DNA of 37,322 nt from Thiobacillus sp. Its GTDB lineage: Bacteria > Pseudomonadota > Gammaproteobacteria > Burkholderiales > Thiobacillaceae. The first letter of the stretch is position 1. Each line of letters begins with the position of its first letter. A program made the position numbers and the translations under genes. Location of the stretch: positions 1 through 37,322 of the forward strand of contig JANJWF010000136.1 in the NCBI GenBank assembly GCA_024709685.1, written 5' to 3'. Below, one piece after another: positions 36,201-37,322 of this stretch. The notes below the pieces were generated by a model. That model saw only the letters and a list, made by a program, of their open reading frames with translations, did no database searches and was not told the origin of the DNA.

Positions 36201-36270
36201 TGCGGTCGATCTGGTCATCCTCGACCAGCAGCACGCGTACCGGAATTCGAGTCATGGCCGCGGCACTCAC
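33244..36270 (-). CDS. REC-PAS-PAS-PAS-GGDEF-EAL signalling protein with degenerate EAL site
   Basis: A 1008-residue cytosolic protein with no membrane segment. An N-terminal receiver domain (1-130) has aspartates 18-19, phosphoacceptor Asp64 (VLLDYHLPD) and Lys116. Three PAS-like domains follow at about 145-270, 330-445 and 450-575, with a coiled coil at 275-325. The diguanylate cyclase motif GGDEF is intact at 658-662, with an inhibitory RxxD site (RQRD) at 649-652. The EAL domain (about 770-1000) has EVL at 790-792 and keeps NLSE and KID, but the metal-binding Asp-Asp is replaced by Ala911-Arg912 (LARFG), and LEIPET replaces the usual ITE. Phosphodiesterase activity is thus unlikely. The GTG start overlaps the regulator's stop (GTGA). 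Confidence 0.93.
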   Translation of the reverse strand: MSAAAMTRIPVRVLLVEDDQIDRIACRRALANHPDYAFELFEAETGLEGVRQARERHPDLVLLDYHLPDLSGLEFLGELQHEGGEMPVPVMMLTGADNVGVAVEAMRRGARDYLVKDSERNYLELLPAVVERVLREQQLRGEKRAAEIKFRTLVEQIPAITYMAALDAPGRLLYVSPQVQGLGFSQEASLAAPTGLLEAVHPDDRDVVKAAYAGCYASGAPLRCEYRLVTRDGQARWMLDEARIVRDAHGVPLFLQGVLIDITEEKRREEELENHRRRLEILVTQRTAQLDKRNALLEDANTNLSRQIEERERAETAARRYANEIQDLYNQAPCGYHSLDGDGRFTRINDTELRWLGYTREAVIGRRFDEFLAPSSVERFEENFPRFKALGELYNLELEMLRKDDSRLPVEVNATAVRDDAGTFRTSRSTLFDISARKQAEQALRASEARFRLLLESAGEGIYGLDTEGRCIFVNDAALEMLGFTRDELLGRQTHENIHHSRRDGTPYPADECPIYDAFRSGLAQRGMIEALWRKDGSMMIAEYSSYPLREGDEVSGAVLVFRDVTESQALAAQITWQATHDALTGLVNRQEFECRLAHMLDSAHREGAAHALCYLDLDQFKVVNDTCGHAAGDELLRQISALLQGRMRQRDTLARLGGDEFGILLEHCPADHALSLALELRDAVRDFRFTWQGQSFTLGASIGIAPLTAGIDTAAAAMSAADAACYIAKEQGRNRAHLYCAEDADLIEHRSKLLWVSRLTQALDEDRFSLYYQPIVPLGASTALRSHYEVLLRLREPDGRLVEPMAFIPTAERYNLMPAIDRWVLREVISGIAATQRTLEPPSLFAVNLSERSLVDDHLPDYLHDLLVSHEVPGDRLCLEIPETAASANLSRVNLRIAELKQLGCRISLARFGSAMSSFTDIKVLRVDFIKIDGRLIRSLADDRLNRAVVDAINRIAHVMAIETVAECTETDRVVTILKDLGIDHAQGCVLAEPLPIERLFTTTPLA

Positions 36271-36683
36271 TCAGGCAGCTCGCTCACCGTCCAATAAGCG
36301 TCGATTGTGCGCATCGTCTCGACGAACCGCCGATAGTCCACGGGCTTCCTGATGTATCCGGCGACGCCGAGATTGAAGCTCTCGACTTTGTCCTGCTGCT
36401 CCTCGGAGGTGGTCAACACCACCACCGGGATACGTTTGAGATGCGCGCTATCGGTCTTGACCACGCGCAGGAACTCGATGCCGCCCATCACCGGCATGTT
36501 GAGGTCGAGCAGGATCAGGCACGGCCGGTCCTTGGCCGGGTCGTTCAGGTAGGCGAGTGCGGCCTCGCCGTTTTCCACGTGCTCGATCCGGTTGGTGACG
36601 TGCAGCTCCTTGAGCGAGCGGATGACGGTCATGGTGTCGATCTGGTCGTCCTCGACAAGCAGGATCGGTCTTGCTGTCTTCAT
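36267..36683 (-). CDS. Single-domain response regulator, Rcp1-like
   Basis: A 138-residue stand-alone receiver of the Rcp1/CheY type. It has the acidic pair EDD (11-13), the phosphoacceptor Asp60 in LILLDLNMPVMGG, Thr91 in VVLTTSEE and Lys113 in IRKPVDY. No output domain follows. The start at the ATG 36683 has AAGGAG 11 bases upstream; longer versions of the frame read into the kinase gene. It sits between the kinase and the GGDEF protein, so it probably passes or drains phosphate in that circuit. Confidence 0.93.
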   Translation of the reverse strand: MKTARPILLVEDDQIDTMTVIRSLKELHVTNRIEHVENGEAALAYLNDPAKDRPCLILLDLNMPVMGGIEFLRVVKTDSAHLKRIPVVVLTTSEEQQDKVESFNLGVAGYIRKPVDYRRFVETMRTIDAYWTVSELPE

Positions 36684-36708
36684 GAGGCGTGATCTCCTTT
36701 TCGTGTGT

Positions 36709-37322
36709 TTAGGCGCCGGCTTTCGGCAGAGTGAAGAAAAACGTGCTGCCTGCGCCTGGCTGTGACTCGAGCCAGACCCTGCCGCCATAGAGTTCGATGA
36801 TCTTCTTGACCAGTGCAAGTCCCACGCCGGTGCTTTCCTTCTGGTCGCGCGGCGTCAGCACCTGAAACAGCTGGAAAATGCGCTCGTGGTGGCGGGCCTC
36901 GATGCCCGGTCCATTGTCCGCGATGCTGAGCTGCCAGGCACTGCCGGCGTCGGCGCAGGCTATGCGGATGCGGCCCTCGGGTTTGTCGCGATGCTTGATC
37001 GCGTTGCTGATCAGGTTCTGGAAAACCTGCTGCAGACGCGTTCGCTCGCCGACGACGGTCGGCAGCGGTCCCTCGATCGTGACGGTCACCTCCGCTGGCG
37101 GCGCCAGCAGCTGGATGACCTCCGCCACCAGCCCGTTGAGGTCGACCGCGACGCGTGTCTCGTTGATGCGGCCGACGCGCGAGTACTCGAGGATGCCATC
37201 GATGAGCGCATCCATGCGGCTGACCCGGTTCTTCATGAGCGTGAGATATTCGCGGCCCTGGTCGTCGATCTTGTCGGCGTAGTCGCTCAGGAGCCAATCG
37301 GAGAGCGAGCCGATGCCTCGTA
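36709..37322 (-). CDS. Sensor histidine kinase, C-terminal part (5' end beyond window)
   Basis: About 204 residues of a histidine kinase running off the window end. The visible part begins RGIGSLSDWLL, just past the expected phospho-histidine, with the second dimerisation helix ending MDALIDGILEYSRVGR. The HATPase domain has the N-box NLISNAIKH, G1 DNGPGI, and G2 GVGLALVKK, all intact. It ends with WLESQPGAGSTFFFTLPKAG. The gene is followed after 25 bases by the single-domain regulator, as in phytochrome- or PAS-kinase operons. The sensory domain cannot be seen. Confidence 0.92.
   Translation of the reverse strand, partial: RGIGSLSDWLLSDYADKIDDQGREYLTLMKNRVSRMDALIDGILEYSRVGRINETRVAVDLNGLVAEVIQLLAPPAEVTVTIEGPLPTVVGERTRLQQVFQNLISNAIKHRDKPEGRIRIACADAGSAWQLSIADNGPGIEARHHERIFQLFQVLTPRDQKESTGVGLALVKKIIELYGGRVWLESQPGAGSTFFFTLPKAGA

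Noticed and set aside
35260-36297. Plus-strand frame across the GGDEF-protein gene
   Set aside because: Opposite to strongly supported receiver and PAS domains; composition is that of a shadow frame.
1-37322. CRISPR array, insertion sequence or prophage
   Set aside because: No regularly spaced repeats, transposase, integrase or phage genes were seen; gene content is chromosomal housekeeping with even codon use.

Overview
The window reads as a stretch of core chromosome from a GC-rich betaproteobacterium. The gene content (thiS-thiG-trmB, gnd-zwf-pgl, ilvE beside a CHCC zinc-finger gene, a DUF1631 protein, Mrp/ApbC followed by dcd) and a DsrC-like protein suggest a Nitrosomonadales or Thiobacillus-like sulfur or autotrophic lineage. 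That placement is inference from gene families; there is no rRNA to test it. I see no prophage, insertion sequence, integrase or CRISPR array.

Layout. 1-1358 (+): the end of a thioredoxin-fold protein and a secreted beta-propeller-like protein. 1371-8466 (-): a CorA-type channel with no standard start codon, phosphomannomutase/phosphoglucomutase, a decayed YheT-type hydrolase, a SnoaL-like protein, a zinc-finger protein and IlvE; a (+) secreted RNase T2 interrupts the run, followed by an unknown protein paired with a cysteine-less DsrC homologue. 8569-12237 (-): MutY, a DUF1631 protein and tRNA-Gly(CCC). 12321-17966 (+): thiS, thiG, trmB, a MarC-family protein, and the tightly overlapping gnd-zwf-pgl set of the oxidative pentose phosphate pathway. 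18125-20494 (-): the GTPase YlqF/RbgA and an aspartase/fumarase-superfamily lyase.

20506-23391 (+): a compact exported cassette of two thioredoxin-fold proteins, a TolC-type outer-membrane protein and a very short membrane-fusion protein, with no inner-membrane pump. 23469-27133 (-): a small unknown protein, an RcnB-like lipoprotein, a lytic transglycosylase and prolyl-tRNA synthetase. 27207-33179 (+): a spermidine-synthase-like protein, RppH, a small unknown protein, ApbC/Mrp, dCTP deaminase and a PLP-dependent basic amino acid decarboxylase. 33244-37322 (-): a signalling operon of a histidine kinase (cut by the window end), an Rcp1-like single-domain response regulator, and a large REC-PAS-PAS-PAS-GGDEF-EAL protein with an intact GGDEF motif and a degraded EAL site.

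The regions most worth a second look are the cysteine-less DsrC homologue with its unknown partner, the pump-less TolC/adaptor/thioredoxin cassette, the kinase-to-cyclic-di-GMP operon with its damaged EAL domain, and two genes (corA and the yheT-like one) whose conserved protein begins where there is no ATG, GTG or TTG.
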